From: Pyxidicoccus caerfyrddinensis
Lineage (GTDB): Bacteria; Myxococcota; Myxococcia; Myxococcales; Myxococcaceae
Reading direction: 5' to 3'
DNA: 64,000 nucleotides
NCBI RefSeq assembly: GCF_010894405.1
Contig: NZ_JAAIYA010000041.1
Location: forward strand, 1 to 64,000
A program made the position numbers and the translations under genes. Numbering within the stretch: the stretch's first letter is position 1; every line of letters starts with the position of its first letter. Positions 34,671-42,916 of this stretch are shown here, piece after piece. The notes beneath the pieces were generated by a model, which saw only the letters and a program-made list of their open reading frames with translations, was not told the DNA's origin and did no database searches.

Positions 34671-37600
34671 ATGGAACCATTGAAGAAGAAGAGCCTCCCC
34701 GCGCCGGTTCGGGCTCGCACGCCGGTCATCGTGGCGCGCACGGAGGAAGCGGAGCTGTCCTTCGCCCAGCTCCGGCTGTGGCTCGTGGACCAGTACCAGC
34801 CGGGCACCTCGCTCTACAACATCCCGGCCGCGCTGCGGCTGAAGGGCGCGCTCGACGTGCCGGCGCTGGAGCGGGCCTTCACGGAGGTGGTGCGCCGCCA
34901 CCAGTCGCTGCGCACCACGTTCCGCGCGCGTGAGGGCCGGCCCGTCCAGGTCATCCACCCCGGCATGCCGTGCGATCTGGACGTGGTGGACCTGCGGCAC
35001 CTGCCCGAGCCGGAGCGGCAAGGGGAGGCTCTGCGCCTCGCGCGCGAGGAGGCGCGGCGCCCCTTCGACCTGACGCGCGGGCCGCTGCTGCGCACCGGGC
35101 TCCTGCGCCTCGGGGAGCAGGAGCACGTGCTGCTGGTGACGATGCACCACATCGTCTCCGACGCGTGGTCGCTCTCCGTGCTCATCCGCGAGGTGGGCGC
35201 GCTGTACGACGCCTTCCTCGCAGGCCAGCCGTCGCCTCTACCGGAGCTGCCCATCCAGTACGCGGACTACGCCGTGCGCCAGCGCGAGTGGCTCCAGGAG
35301 GACGTGCTGGACGGACAGCTCGCGTACTGGAAGCAGCAGTTGGAGGGCGCGCCGCCCCAGCTGGAGCTGCCCACGGACCGGCCGCGCACCGCGGACACGC
35401 GCAACCCGGGCGCGATGATGCACGTGGAGCTGCCCGCGTCCCTCACCAAGAACCTGCGCAACTTCTGCCGCACGGAGGGCGCCACGCTGTTCATGGCCCT
35501 GCTGGCGGGGCTCCAGGCGGTGCTGGCGCGGTACTCGGGCCAGGAAGACATCTGCGTGGGCGCGCCCATCGCCGGGCGCCGTCAGGGGGAGACGGAGGGG
35601 CTCATCGGCTTCTTCGTCAACACGCTGGTGCTGCGCACGCGGCTGGGCGGGGACCCCACCTTCCGCGAGCTGCTCACCCGCGTGAAGGAGGTGACGCTGG
35701 GCGCCTACTCCCACCAGGACGTGCCCTTCGAGAAGCTGGTGGAGGTGCTCCAGCCGGCGCGGCAGCTCGGGCACACGCCGTTCTTCCAGGGGATGTTGGG
35801 GCTGCTCAACACGCCGCCCCTGGATCTGTCGCTGCGCGGCCTCACGCTCACGCCGCTGGACGCGGTGGACAGTGGCACGTCCAAGTTCGACTTCACCCTC
35901 ACGCTGGTGGAGTCGGCCCGGGGCCTCTCCGGCACCCTCGAGTACCGGACGGACCTGTTCGAGCCGGCCACCGCGGCGCGGATGATGGAGCACCTGCGCG
36001 TGCTCCTGGAGAACGCCGTCCTCCACCCGACTCGGCGCCTGTCCGAGCTGTCCCTCCAGCCCACCGTGGAGCGGCGCCGGGTGCTGGTGGACTGGAACGC
36101 CACCTCCGTGGCGTACCCGCGCGACGCCGGCCTGCCCGCGCTGTTCGAGGCCCGCGCCGCCAGCACCCCGGACGCCGTGGCGGTGGAGTCCTCGGGCGGG
36201 ACGCTCACCTACGCGGAGCTGGATGGCCGCGCCAACCGGCTCGCCAACCACCTGCTCGCCGAGGGCGTGCGTCCCGGAGACAGGGTGGCCCTGTGCATGG
36301 AGCACGCGCCGGAGGCCGTGGTGGCCGTGCTCGGCATCCTGAAGGCCGGCGCCGCCTATGTGCCCCTGGACCCGTCCGCTCCGGCCGAGCGGCTCGGCTT
36401 CATGCTGGAGGACACCGGCGCCTCGCGCGTGCTCACGCTGGAGGGCGCCGCGCGGCACCTGCCCCCGGGCGGCGCGCGGCCGCTCTTCCTCGACGCGGAT
36501 GCCGCGCGCATCGCCGCCGCGCCGGACACCGCGCCGGGCGTGGAGACCACGGGCTCGGACCTCGCGTACGTCATGTACACGTCCGGCTCCACCGGCCGGC
36601 CCAAGGGCGTCTGCGTGCCCCACCGCGCGGTGACGCGGCTGGTGCTGGGTACCGGCTTCGCGCGGCTGGGGCCGGACGAGGTCTTCCTCCAGCTCGCGCC
36701 GCTGGCCTTCGACGCCTCCACCTTCGAGCTGTGGGGCAGCCTGCTCCACGGCGCCCGGCTGGTGGTGCCGCCGCCGCACCCGCTGTCGCTGGAGGAGCTG
36801 GGCCGCGTCCTGGACGGGCATGGCATCACCACGCTGTGGCTGACGGCCGCGCTCTACGAGCAGATGGTGGCGGCACAGCCCGCGGCCCTCGCGCGGGTGC
36901 GGCAGGTGCTCGCCGGAGGCGACGTGCTATCGCCGGAGCGCGTGCGTGAGCACCTGGCCCTCGGCGGGCGGCTGGTGAATGGCTACGGCCCCACGGAGGG
37001 CACCACCTTCACCTGCTGCCACGTGCTGACGGACCCGGCCGAGGTGGGGCACTCGGTCTCCATCGGCAAGCCCATCGCGAACACGCGCGTGTACCTCCTG
37101 GACGGGAACTTGCGGCCGGTGCCCGTGGGCGTGCCCGGCGAGCTGTTCATCGCGGGCGACGGCCTGGCGTGGGGCTACCTGCGGCGGCCGGACCTGACGG
37201 CGGAGTGCTTCCTCCCCGACCCGTACTGCTCCACGCCCGGCGCGCGCCTCTACCGCTCCGGAGACCTCGCGCGGTGGCTGCCGGACGGGCGGCTCCAGTT
37301 CCTCGGTCGCCGCGACGCGCAGGTGAAGCTGCGCGGCTTCCGCATCGAGCCCGGCGAGGTGGAGGCAGCCCTCTCCCGCCACCCGGGCGTGCGCGAGGTG
37401 ACGGTCATCGCGCGAGACGACATGCCCGGCGGCAAGGCGCTGGTGGCGTACCTCGCGCCGCGCAACGCCGAGACGCCGGACTCCGAGGCCCTGCGCGCCT
37501 TCCTCCGTCAGAGCCTGCCCGAGTACATGGTGCCCTCGGCCTTCGTCGCGCTGGACGCGCTGCCCGTCACCCCCAACGGGAAGGTGGACCGGCGCGCGCT

Positions 37601-39218
37601 GCCGCACCCGGACACGGTGGGTGCGGGCATGAAGGGCCGTGAGTGGGTGGCGCCGCGCACGCCCGTGGAGGAGCAGGTCGCCGCGCTGGTGTGCCAGGTG
37701 CTCCGGCGCGAGCGCGTCAGCGTCCATGACGACTTCTTCGCGCTGGGCGGCCACTCGCTGCTCGCCACCCAGCTCCTCTCCCGTCTCCAGCACACGCTGG
37801 GCGTGGCGCTGCCGCTGCGCGCCATGTTCGAGGGGCCCACCGTGGCCGACCTCGCGCGGCGCATCGAGGCGGAGCAGGGCGTGCCGGTGCGCTCGCTGCC
37901 ACCGCTGGTCCGCGCGCCCCGCGACGCACCGCTGCCGCTGTCCTTCTCGCAGGAGCGGCTCTGGAAGCTGTTCAAGCTGAGCCCCACGTCCACGGCCTAC
38001 AACCAGCTGGGGACGTACCGCTTCGTCGGGGACATGAACGTGGAGGCGCTCCACGGCGCGCTCCAGGCGATGGTGGACCGGCACGAATCGCTGCGCACCA
38101 CCTTCGTCGAGCAGGACGGGCGCCCGCGGCAGCAGGTGGCCCCATCGCAGCGCTTCGAGCTGCCGCTGACGGACCTGCGCGGGCGGGAGGACGCGCGGGA
38201 CGAGGTGCTCCGGCGCATCGCCGAGGAGGCGCGCCGCCCCTTCGACCTCTCGCGCGGGCCGCTGGTGCGCGGCGCGCTGTTCCGGCTCGCGGACGACGAG
38301 CACCTGCTGCTCTTCAGCAAGCACCACATCCTGTCGGACGGCTGGTCCGAGGGCATCCTCTCCCGCGAGGTAGGGCTGTTCTACACGGCGCTCGCCACGG
38401 GCGTGACACCGGCGCTGCCGCCGCTGCGCGTGCAGTACCCGGACTTCGCGGCGTGGCAGCGGGGCTGGCTCGCCGGGCGCGAGCTCGAGTCCCGCCTGGG
38501 CTACTGGCGCGCGGCGCTGGCCGGTGCGCCCACGCTGCTCGACCTTCCCACCGACAAGCCCCGGCCGGCGACGCGCACCTTCAACGGCACCGCGCTGCCG
38601 GTGGTGCTGGGCCGCTCCCGCAGCGACGCGCTCAATGCGCTCTGCCAGCAGGAGCGGGTGACGCCCTTCATGGCGCTGCTGGCTCTGTTCGGCACGGTGC
38701 TCTGCCACGAGTCGGGCCAGGACGAGGTCGTCATCGGCTCGCCCATCGCCAACCGCACGCTGCCGGACCTGGAGCCGCTCATCGGTCTGTTCGTGAACGG
38801 GCTGGCGCTCCGCGTGGACCTGCGCGGCGGCCCCTCCTTCCGCCAGCTCCTGGCCCGCGTGCGAGACGTCACCCTGGGCGCGTACGCGCACCAGGAGGTG
38901 CCCTTCGAGCAGGTGGTGGACGCCATCGGCATCCAGCGGCTGCCTGGCCGCACGCCGCTCTTCCAGGCCATGTTCGCGCTGCAGAACGCGCCCGCGGAGC
39001 CGGTGCCGCTGCCCGGCCTGACGCTGGCGCCGATGGAGTCCACGGACCGGGGCGCCTCCATCTACGAGCTGTCCCTGGCGCTCTACGAAATGGAAGACGG
39101 CTTCAGCGGCAGCCTGGAGTTCAACACCGACTTGTTCGAGCCCTCCACCGCGGAGCGCTGGCGCGATGCGCTGCTCGCGCACCTGGACCGGGCGCTGGCC
39201 AACCCCGATTCGCCGTGA
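34671..39218 (+). CDS. NRPS: C-A-PCP-C, predicted Val
   Basis: 1515 residues. C1 (about 25-455) starts SFAQLRLWLVDQYQPG and has the catalytic motif HHIVSDAW, Ala replacing the usual Gly. The A domain (480-980) has TSGSTGRPKG, FDASTFELWG and NGYGPTEGTT. Aligned by eye to PheA it reads DAFWLGGTFK, one change from the classical Val code DAFWIGGTFK. PCP with LGGHSLL near 1030. C2 (1085-1515) has a normal HHILSDGW, and the protein ends there without a PCP or TE. A leading C domain and a nearby FAAL/ACP operon suggest lipo-initiation. The terminal C domain may release the chain or dock to another carrier. It starts a five-gene operon; GGGA lies 8 bases before the ATG. Confidence 0.96.
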   Translation: MEPLKKKSLPAPVRARTPVIVARTEEAELSFAQLRLWLVDQYQPGTSLYNIPAALRLKGALDVPALERAFTEVVRRHQSLRTTFRAREGRPVQVIHPGMPCDLDVVDLRHLPEPERQGEALRLAREEARRPFDLTRGPLLRTGLLRLGEQEHVLLVTMHHIVSDAWSLSVLIREVGALYDAFLAGQPSPLPELPIQYADYAVRQREWLQEDVLDGQLAYWKQQLEGAPPQLELPTDRPRTADTRNPGAMMHVELPASLTKNLRNFCRTEGATLFMALLAGLQAVLARYSGQEDICVGAPIAGRRQGETEGLIGFFVNTLVLRTRLGGDPTFRELLTRVKEVTLGAYSHQDVPFEKLVEVLQPARQLGHTPFFQGMLGLLNTPPLDLSLRGLTLTPLDAVDSGTSKFDFTLTLVESARGLSGTLEYRTDLFEPATAARMMEHLRVLLENAVLHPTRRLSELSLQPTVERRRVLVDWNATSVAYPRDAGLPALFEARAASTPDAVAVESSGGTLTYAELDGRANRLANHLLAEGVRPGDRVALCMEHAPEAVVAVLGILKAGAAYVPLDPSAPAERLGFMLEDTGASRVLTLEGAARHLPPGGARPLFLDADAARIAAAPDTAPGVETTGSDLAYVMYTSGSTGRPKGVCVPHRAVTRLVLGTGFARLGPDEVFLQLAPLAFDASTFELWGSLLHGARLVVPPPHPLSLEELGRVLDGHGITTLWLTAALYEQMVAAQPAALARVRQVLAGGDVLSPERVREHLALGGRLVNGYGPTEGTTFTCCHVLTDPAEVGHSVSIGKPIANTRVYLLDGNLRPVPVGVPGELFIAGDGLAWGYLRRPDLTAECFLPDPYCSTPGARLYRSGDLARWLPDGRLQFLGRRDAQVKLRGFRIEPGEVEAALSRHPGVREVTVIARDDMPGGKALVAYLAPRNAETPDSEALRAFLRQSLPEYMVPSAFVALDALPVTPNGKVDRRALPHPDTVGAGMKGREWVAPRTPVEEQVAALVCQVLRRERVSVHDDFFALGGHSLLATQLLSRLQHTLGVALPLRAMFEGPTVADLARRIEAEQGVPVRSLPPLVRAPRDAPLPLSFSQERLWKLFKLSPTSTAYNQLGTYRFVGDMNVEALHGALQAMVDRHESLRTTFVEQDGRPRQQVAPSQRFELPLTDLRGREDARDEVLRRIAEEARRPFDLSRGPLVRGALFRLADDEHLLLFSKHHILSDGWSEGILSREVGLFYTALATGVTPALPPLRVQYPDFAAWQRGWLAGRELESRLGYWRAALAGAPTLLDLPTDKPRPATRTFNGTALPVVLGRSRSDALNALCQQERVTPFMALLALFGTVLCHESGQDEVVIGSPIANRTLPDLEPLIGLFVNGLALRVDLRGGPSFRQLLARVRDVTLGAYAHQEVPFEQVVDAIGIQRLPGRTPLFQAMFALQNAPAEPVPLPGLTLAPMESTDRGASIYELSLALYEMEDGFSGSLEFNTDLFEPSTAERWRDALLAHLDRALANPDSP

Positions 39219-39229
39219 CGAGGGTTCCC

Positions 39230-40444
39230 ATGGAAGAGAAGAACCGCTACCGCAACACGGAGTCGATGATCGTCCACGGCAACCCCTCGTTCCAGGCGGC
39301 GAAGGAGGCGGGGCTGCTGGACCTGTCGGTGCGCAACACCGGACGGGGCTCGCTCGCGCTGCCGGACGGCCGCGAGTTCATCAACATGTGCTCCTGCTCG
39401 TACCTGGGGCTGGACTCGCACCCCGACGTGCTCGAGGGCGCGATTGAGGCGCTGCGCAGCGAGAAGACCATGGACATGGCCATCTCCCGGCTGCGGGTGC
39501 GCGTGTCCATCCTGGACGAGCTGGAGGAGGAGCTGTCCCGGCTCTGGCGCGCGAAGACGGTGGTCACCACCACGGCCAGCGCGGCCAGCGCGGGGCTGCT
39601 GCCGCTCATCGCCTCGGGGCACCTGCTGCCCGAGAAGCAGAAGCCGGTGCTCGTCTTCGACAAGGCGGCGCACTTCTCGATGAACCTCATCAAGCCCATC
39701 TGCGCGGACGAGACGGAGGTGCTCACCTCTCCGCACAATGACTTGAACTTCCTGGAGGACGTCTGCCGCAAGCACGCGCGCGTGGCCTACGTGGCGGACG
39801 GCTTCTACTCCATGGGCGGCGCGGCGGTGGTGAAGGACCTGCTCGCGTTGCAGGACCGCTACGGCCTGTTCCTCTACTTCGACGACTCGCACTCCCTCTC
39901 GCTCTACGGCACGGCGGGCGAGGGCTTCGTGCGGACGCTGATTGGGGGCGAGGTGGGGCCGCGCACCATCATCATCGGCTCGCTGGGCAAGGGCTTCGGC
40001 ACGGCGGGTGGGGCGGTGATGCTCGGCGCGGCCCATCACACGGACCTGGTGGGCCGCTTCGCGGGGCCGCTGGGCTGGTCGCAAAGCCTCTGCATCCCCG
40101 CCATCGGCGCCAGCCAGGCCTCCGCGCGCATCCATGGCTCGCCGGAGCTGCACAAGCGGCAGCAGGCGCTGCGCGCCAACATCCGCGCCTTCGACGCGCG
40201 CATCCCCACGCGGACCCTGGGCGAGGACTTCCCCATCAAGGTCATCGAGGTAGGCCCCGAGGCCGCGGCGGTGGAGCGCTCCCGGCGGATGTTGGAGCGG
40301 GGCTTCTACACGTCGGCCGTGTTCTTCCCCATCGTCCCCAAGGGGCGGGCGGGCCTGCGCATCATGCTGCGCGCCAACCTGTCCGAGGACGACGTGCAGC
40401 GCTTGTGTGACGCCGTGCAGGAAGTGTCAGCGCCGGTGGCGTGA
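39230..40444 (+). CDS. alpha-oxoamine synthase (PLP, AONS/KBL/CqsA-like)
   Basis: 404 residues, fold type I PLP enzyme. Schiff-base Lys254 in IIIGSLGKGFGTAGG. LYFDDSHSLSLYG (211-226) contains the PLP-pyridine Asp and ring-stacking His region. The substrate loop INMCSCSYLGL resembles the NYLGL motif of 8-amino-7-oxononanoate synthases. The family joins an acyl thioester to an amino acid with loss of CO2, giving an alpha-amino ketone. Only 11 bases separate it from the NRPS stop (GAGGG ribosome site), so it probably acts on the NRPS product or its acyl thioester. A biotin role is unlikely in this context. Confidence 0.93.
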   Translation: MEEKNRYRNTESMIVHGNPSFQAAKEAGLLDLSVRNTGRGSLALPDGREFINMCSCSYLGLDSHPDVLEGAIEALRSEKTMDMAISRLRVRVSILDELEEELSRLWRAKTVVTTTASAASAGLLPLIASGHLLPEKQKPVLVFDKAAHFSMNLIKPICADETEVLTSPHNDLNFLEDVCRKHARVAYVADGFYSMGGAAVVKDLLALQDRYGLFLYFDDSHSLSLYGTAGEGFVRTLIGGEVGPRTIIIGSLGKGFGTAGGAVMLGAAHHTDLVGRFAGPLGWSQSLCIPAIGASQASARIHGSPELHKRQQALRANIRAFDARIPTRTLGEDFPIKVIEVGPEAAAVERSRRMLERGFYTSAVFFPIVPKGRAGLRIMLRANLSEDDVQRLCDAVQEVSAPVA

Positions 40445-40464
40445 AACCCGAGAGCGGAGCCGTC

Positions 40465-41355
40465 ATGCCGTTGCCCATTCCCAGCAGGACCTACCTCGTG
40501 ACTCCCGCCCTGGACCCCGCGCGCTTCGACAAGGCGGCGGCGGTGGGGGCGGACGTGGGGCTGCTCGACCTGGAGGACGGCGTGCCCGGGGCCTTCAAGG
40601 CCGAGGCGCGCCGGCTCGCTGTCGACCACCTCTGCCGCGCCCGCCCCCGGGGCCCCATGTCCGTGCGCATCAACAGCCTGCGCACCGTGGACGGCCTGCG
40701 GGACGTGCTCGCCCTGCTGGACGCGGACGCCCAGCCCGACGCCATCCTGCTGCCCAAGGTGGAGTCGCCCGTGGAGCTGCAGCAGCTCGACGAGCTGCTC
40801 GGCGAGCGCATCCCGGACGCGGTGCTGCTGGCCATCATCGAGACGCCCCGGGGCGTGTCGGCGGTGGATGCCATCGCCGGCGCCACGCCCCGGCTGCGGG
40901 GCCTCATCTTCGGCGCGGCGGACCTGTCGTCGCAGCTCGGCGTGCCGATGTCGTGGGAGCCCATGCTGTACGCGCGCTCGCGCATCGCCATGGCCGCGAG
41001 CCTCGCCGGCCTGACCGCCATCGACTCGCCCTTCTTCGACCTGGAGGACCCGGCGGGTCTGGCGGAGGAGACGCGCCGGGCGCGCGCGCTGGGCTTCACC
41101 GCGAAAATCGTCATCCACCCGGACCAGGTAGACGTCATCCACGAGGCGCTCCGTCCCAGCGCCCGCATGGTGGACCACGCGCGGCGCGTGCTGGCCCAGG
41201 CGGATGACGGGAAGGGCGGCATCCACCTCGTCGGCGGCAACATGGTGGGCCCGCCGCTGGTGGCGGCCGCACGGCGGGTGCTGGCGAGCGTGGCGATGGA
41301 GGAGGCGCTGGAGCCCGTGGTGCTCCGCACGAGCGCCGGCAGGGGAGACACATGA
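40465..41355 (+). CDS. CitE-like HpcH/HpaI aldolase/lyase
   Basis: 296 residues. The motifs of the CitE/malyl-CoA lyase TIM barrel are present in order: LLDLEDGV, VRINS, LLPKVESP, IIETPRGV, FGAADLSSQLG, AIDSPFFDLED and KIVIHPDQV. Family reaction: reversible C-C cleavage or condensation, or thioester hydrolysis, of malyl- or citramalyl-type CoA substrates with Mg2+. ATG chosen with GGAG 5 bases upstream; a GTG at 40441 that overlaps the previous stop would add eight residues. Between an oxoamine synthase and a MaoC hydratase it may supply or trim the precursor. Confidence 0.92.
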   Translation: MPLPIPSRTYLVTPALDPARFDKAAAVGADVGLLDLEDGVPGAFKAEARRLAVDHLCRARPRGPMSVRINSLRTVDGLRDVLALLDADAQPDAILLPKVESPVELQQLDELLGERIPDAVLLAIIETPRGVSAVDAIAGATPRLRGLIFGAADLSSQLGVPMSWEPMLYARSRIAMAASLAGLTAIDSPFFDLEDPAGLAEETRRARALGFTAKIVIHPDQVDVIHEALRPSARMVDHARRVLAQADDGKGGIHLVGGNMVGPPLVAAARRVLASVAMEEALEPVVLRTSAGRGDT

Positions 41356-41879
41356 AGAAGATGGTCACCGCCCACAAGAAGGTGGGCAAGCAGCGCTACC
41401 GCGAGACGCACGGCCTCTACTACGACGACTTCGAGGTGGGGGACGTGTTCGAGCACCGGCCCGGGCGCACCCTCACCGACGTGGACAACATCTGGCAGTC
41501 GCTGCTGTGCCTCAACACGCACCCGCTCCACATCGACGCGGTGTACGCCAGCAAGACGGAGTGGAAGCGGCCGCTGATGTCGAGCCTGGTGACGCTGGCC
41601 ATCGTTGGAGGTATGAGCCTCAACAGCACCAGCGCCAAGGGCGTGGCCAACCTGGGCTGGGACAAGGTCCGTCTCACCGCCCCCGTCTTCGTGGGCGATA
41701 CCATCTACGCGGAGAGCCGCGTGCTGGACAAACGCATGTCGAAGTCTCGCAAGACGCAGGGTGTGGTCTCCGTGGAGACGAGAGGCTTGAAGGCGGACGG
41801 CACCGTCTTCATGACCTTCGAGCGTTCCTTCCTGGTGCCGCTGCGCAAGCACAGTGTGGACGTCGATGCCAACTACTGA
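41352..41879 (+). CDS. MaoC-like (R)-hydratase/dehydratase
   Basis: 175 residues, a single hot-dog fold. The hydratase motif is the Asp/His pair in LTDVDNIWQSLLCLNTHPLHID (positions about 41-62), with the HPLHID core. Later VGDTIYAESRVLDKR matches the family. Expected activity: hydration of an enoyl thioester or the reverse. ATG overlaps the CitE-like stop as ATGA. The pairing with a CitE-like lyase recalls mesaconyl-CoA hydratase with beta-methylmalyl-CoA lyase; here a related chemistry is inferred. Confidence 0.92.
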   Translation: MKKMVTAHKKVGKQRYRETHGLYYDDFEVGDVFEHRPGRTLTDVDNIWQSLLCLNTHPLHIDAVYASKTEWKRPLMSSLVTLAIVGGMSLNSTSAKGVANLGWDKVRLTAPVFVGDTIYAESRVLDKRMSKSRKTQGVVSVETRGLKADGTVFMTFERSFLVPLRKHSVDVDANY

Positions 41880-41886
41880 AGCGCTC

Positions 41887-42867
41887 ATGCGCGCCGTGGT
41901 GCTGGAGGAGTTCGGCGGGCCGGAGGTCATGCGGCTGGGGGAGCTGCCACGCCCGCAGCCGGGCCCCCGCCAGCTCCGCGTGCGCGTGCGCGCGGCCGCC
42001 CTGAATCGCGGGGACACGGTGCAGCGCAGTGGCGGCTACCCGTTGCCTCCCGGCATCAAGAGCCCGCGCATGGGCATCGAGGTGGCGGGCGAGGTGGAGG
42101 CGATGGGCGCCGAGGTGCGCGGCTTCACCCCGGGCCAGCGCGTCTTCGGCCTGGTGGACGGCGGCGGCTACGCCGAGGCGTGCCTCATGGAGCAGGGGAT
42201 GGCCATCCCCATTCCGGACGGCTGGTCCTTCGTGGACGCCGCGGCCACGCCGGAGGCCTTCATCACCGCGAACGAGTCGCTGCTGGAGTTGGGCGGCCTG
42301 CGCGCGGGCCAGTCCGTGCTCATCCACGCGGGCGGCAGCGGGATTGGCACCGCCTGCATCCAGGTGGCGCGCGCGGTGGGGGCGAAGGTGTTCTTCACCG
42401 TGAGCACGGAGGAGAAGCGGCGGCGGTGCCTGGAGCTGGGGGCCGATGCGGGCGTGCTGCGCACGGAGCGCAACTTCGCGCGCGAGGTGCCGGCGCTCAA
42501 TGGCAACGCGGGCGTGGACCTGGTGGAGGACTTCGTGGGCGGCGCGGCGCTGGAGCGCAACCTGTCCGTCCTGAAGTTCGGCGGCTGCCTGTTGCTGCTG
42601 GGCATGCTGGAGGGGATGAGCGCGGAGCTGGACCTGCGGCAGGTGGTCATGCGGCGCCTGCAGCTCAAGGGCATGGCGCTGCGCCCGCTGCCCCCGGAGG
42701 AGAAGGCGGCCGTTACCCGGCGCTTCCGCGAGCGGTGGCTGCCGGAGCTGGTGGCCGGGCGCATGCGCCCCATCATCGACTCGACCTTCCCGCTGGAGCG
42801 CGCGGCGGACGCGCACCGGCGCATGGAGTCCAACGCCAGCTTCGGGAAGATCGTCCTGGAGGTGTGA
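41887..42867 (+). CDS. NAD(P)H:quinone oxidoreductase-like MDR protein
   Basis: 326 residues of the zinc-free medium-chain dehydrogenase/reductase group. N-terminus MRAVVLEEFGGPEVM, GIEVAGEV, GYAEACLM and nucleotide-binding HAGGSGIGTACIQVARAVGA (near 150), then VDLVEDFVGG and a C-terminal LERAADAHRRMES. The family reduces alpha,beta-unsaturated carbonyls or quinones with NADPH. ATG follows the MaoC stop by 7 bases with GAAG nearby. It is the last gene of the NRPS operon and probably a tailoring enoyl reductase. Confidence 0.92.
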   Translation: MRAVVLEEFGGPEVMRLGELPRPQPGPRQLRVRVRAAALNRGDTVQRSGGYPLPPGIKSPRMGIEVAGEVEAMGAEVRGFTPGQRVFGLVDGGGYAEACLMEQGMAIPIPDGWSFVDAAATPEAFITANESLLELGGLRAGQSVLIHAGGSGIGTACIQVARAVGAKVFFTVSTEEKRRRCLELGADAGVLRTERNFAREVPALNGNAGVDLVEDFVGGAALERNLSVLKFGGCLLLLGMLEGMSAELDLRQVVMRRLQLKGMALRPLPPEEKAAVTRRFRERWLPELVAGRMRPIIDSTFPLERAADAHRRMESNASFGKIVLEV

Positions 42868-42868
42868 G

Positions 42869-42899
42869 CGGAGCGGGAGACAGCTTTCCTCCCGCTCCG
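42869..42899. terminator. bidirectional hairpin terminator
   Basis: A perfect 10-bp stem (CGGAGCGGGA / TCCCGCTCCG) with an 11-base loop lies just after the oxidoreductase stop and before the convergent sulfatase. Confidence 0.7.
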
Positions 42900-42916
42900 G
42901 CACGACGGCGTAGCGC

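Noticed and set aside
34390..34683. 97-codon frame upstream of the second NRPS
   Set aside because: Poor codon bias, no domain, no ribosome site, and it overlaps the NRPS start.
36927..39182. 751-codon minus-strand open frame opposite the second NRPS
   Set aside because: Same reason: composition rich in Arg, His and Gln, no motif, fully covered by conserved NRPS domains.
39230..40444. Biotin-synthesis bioF
   Set aside because: No other bio gene is near, and the gene is embedded in an NRPS operon; only the superfamily is supported.
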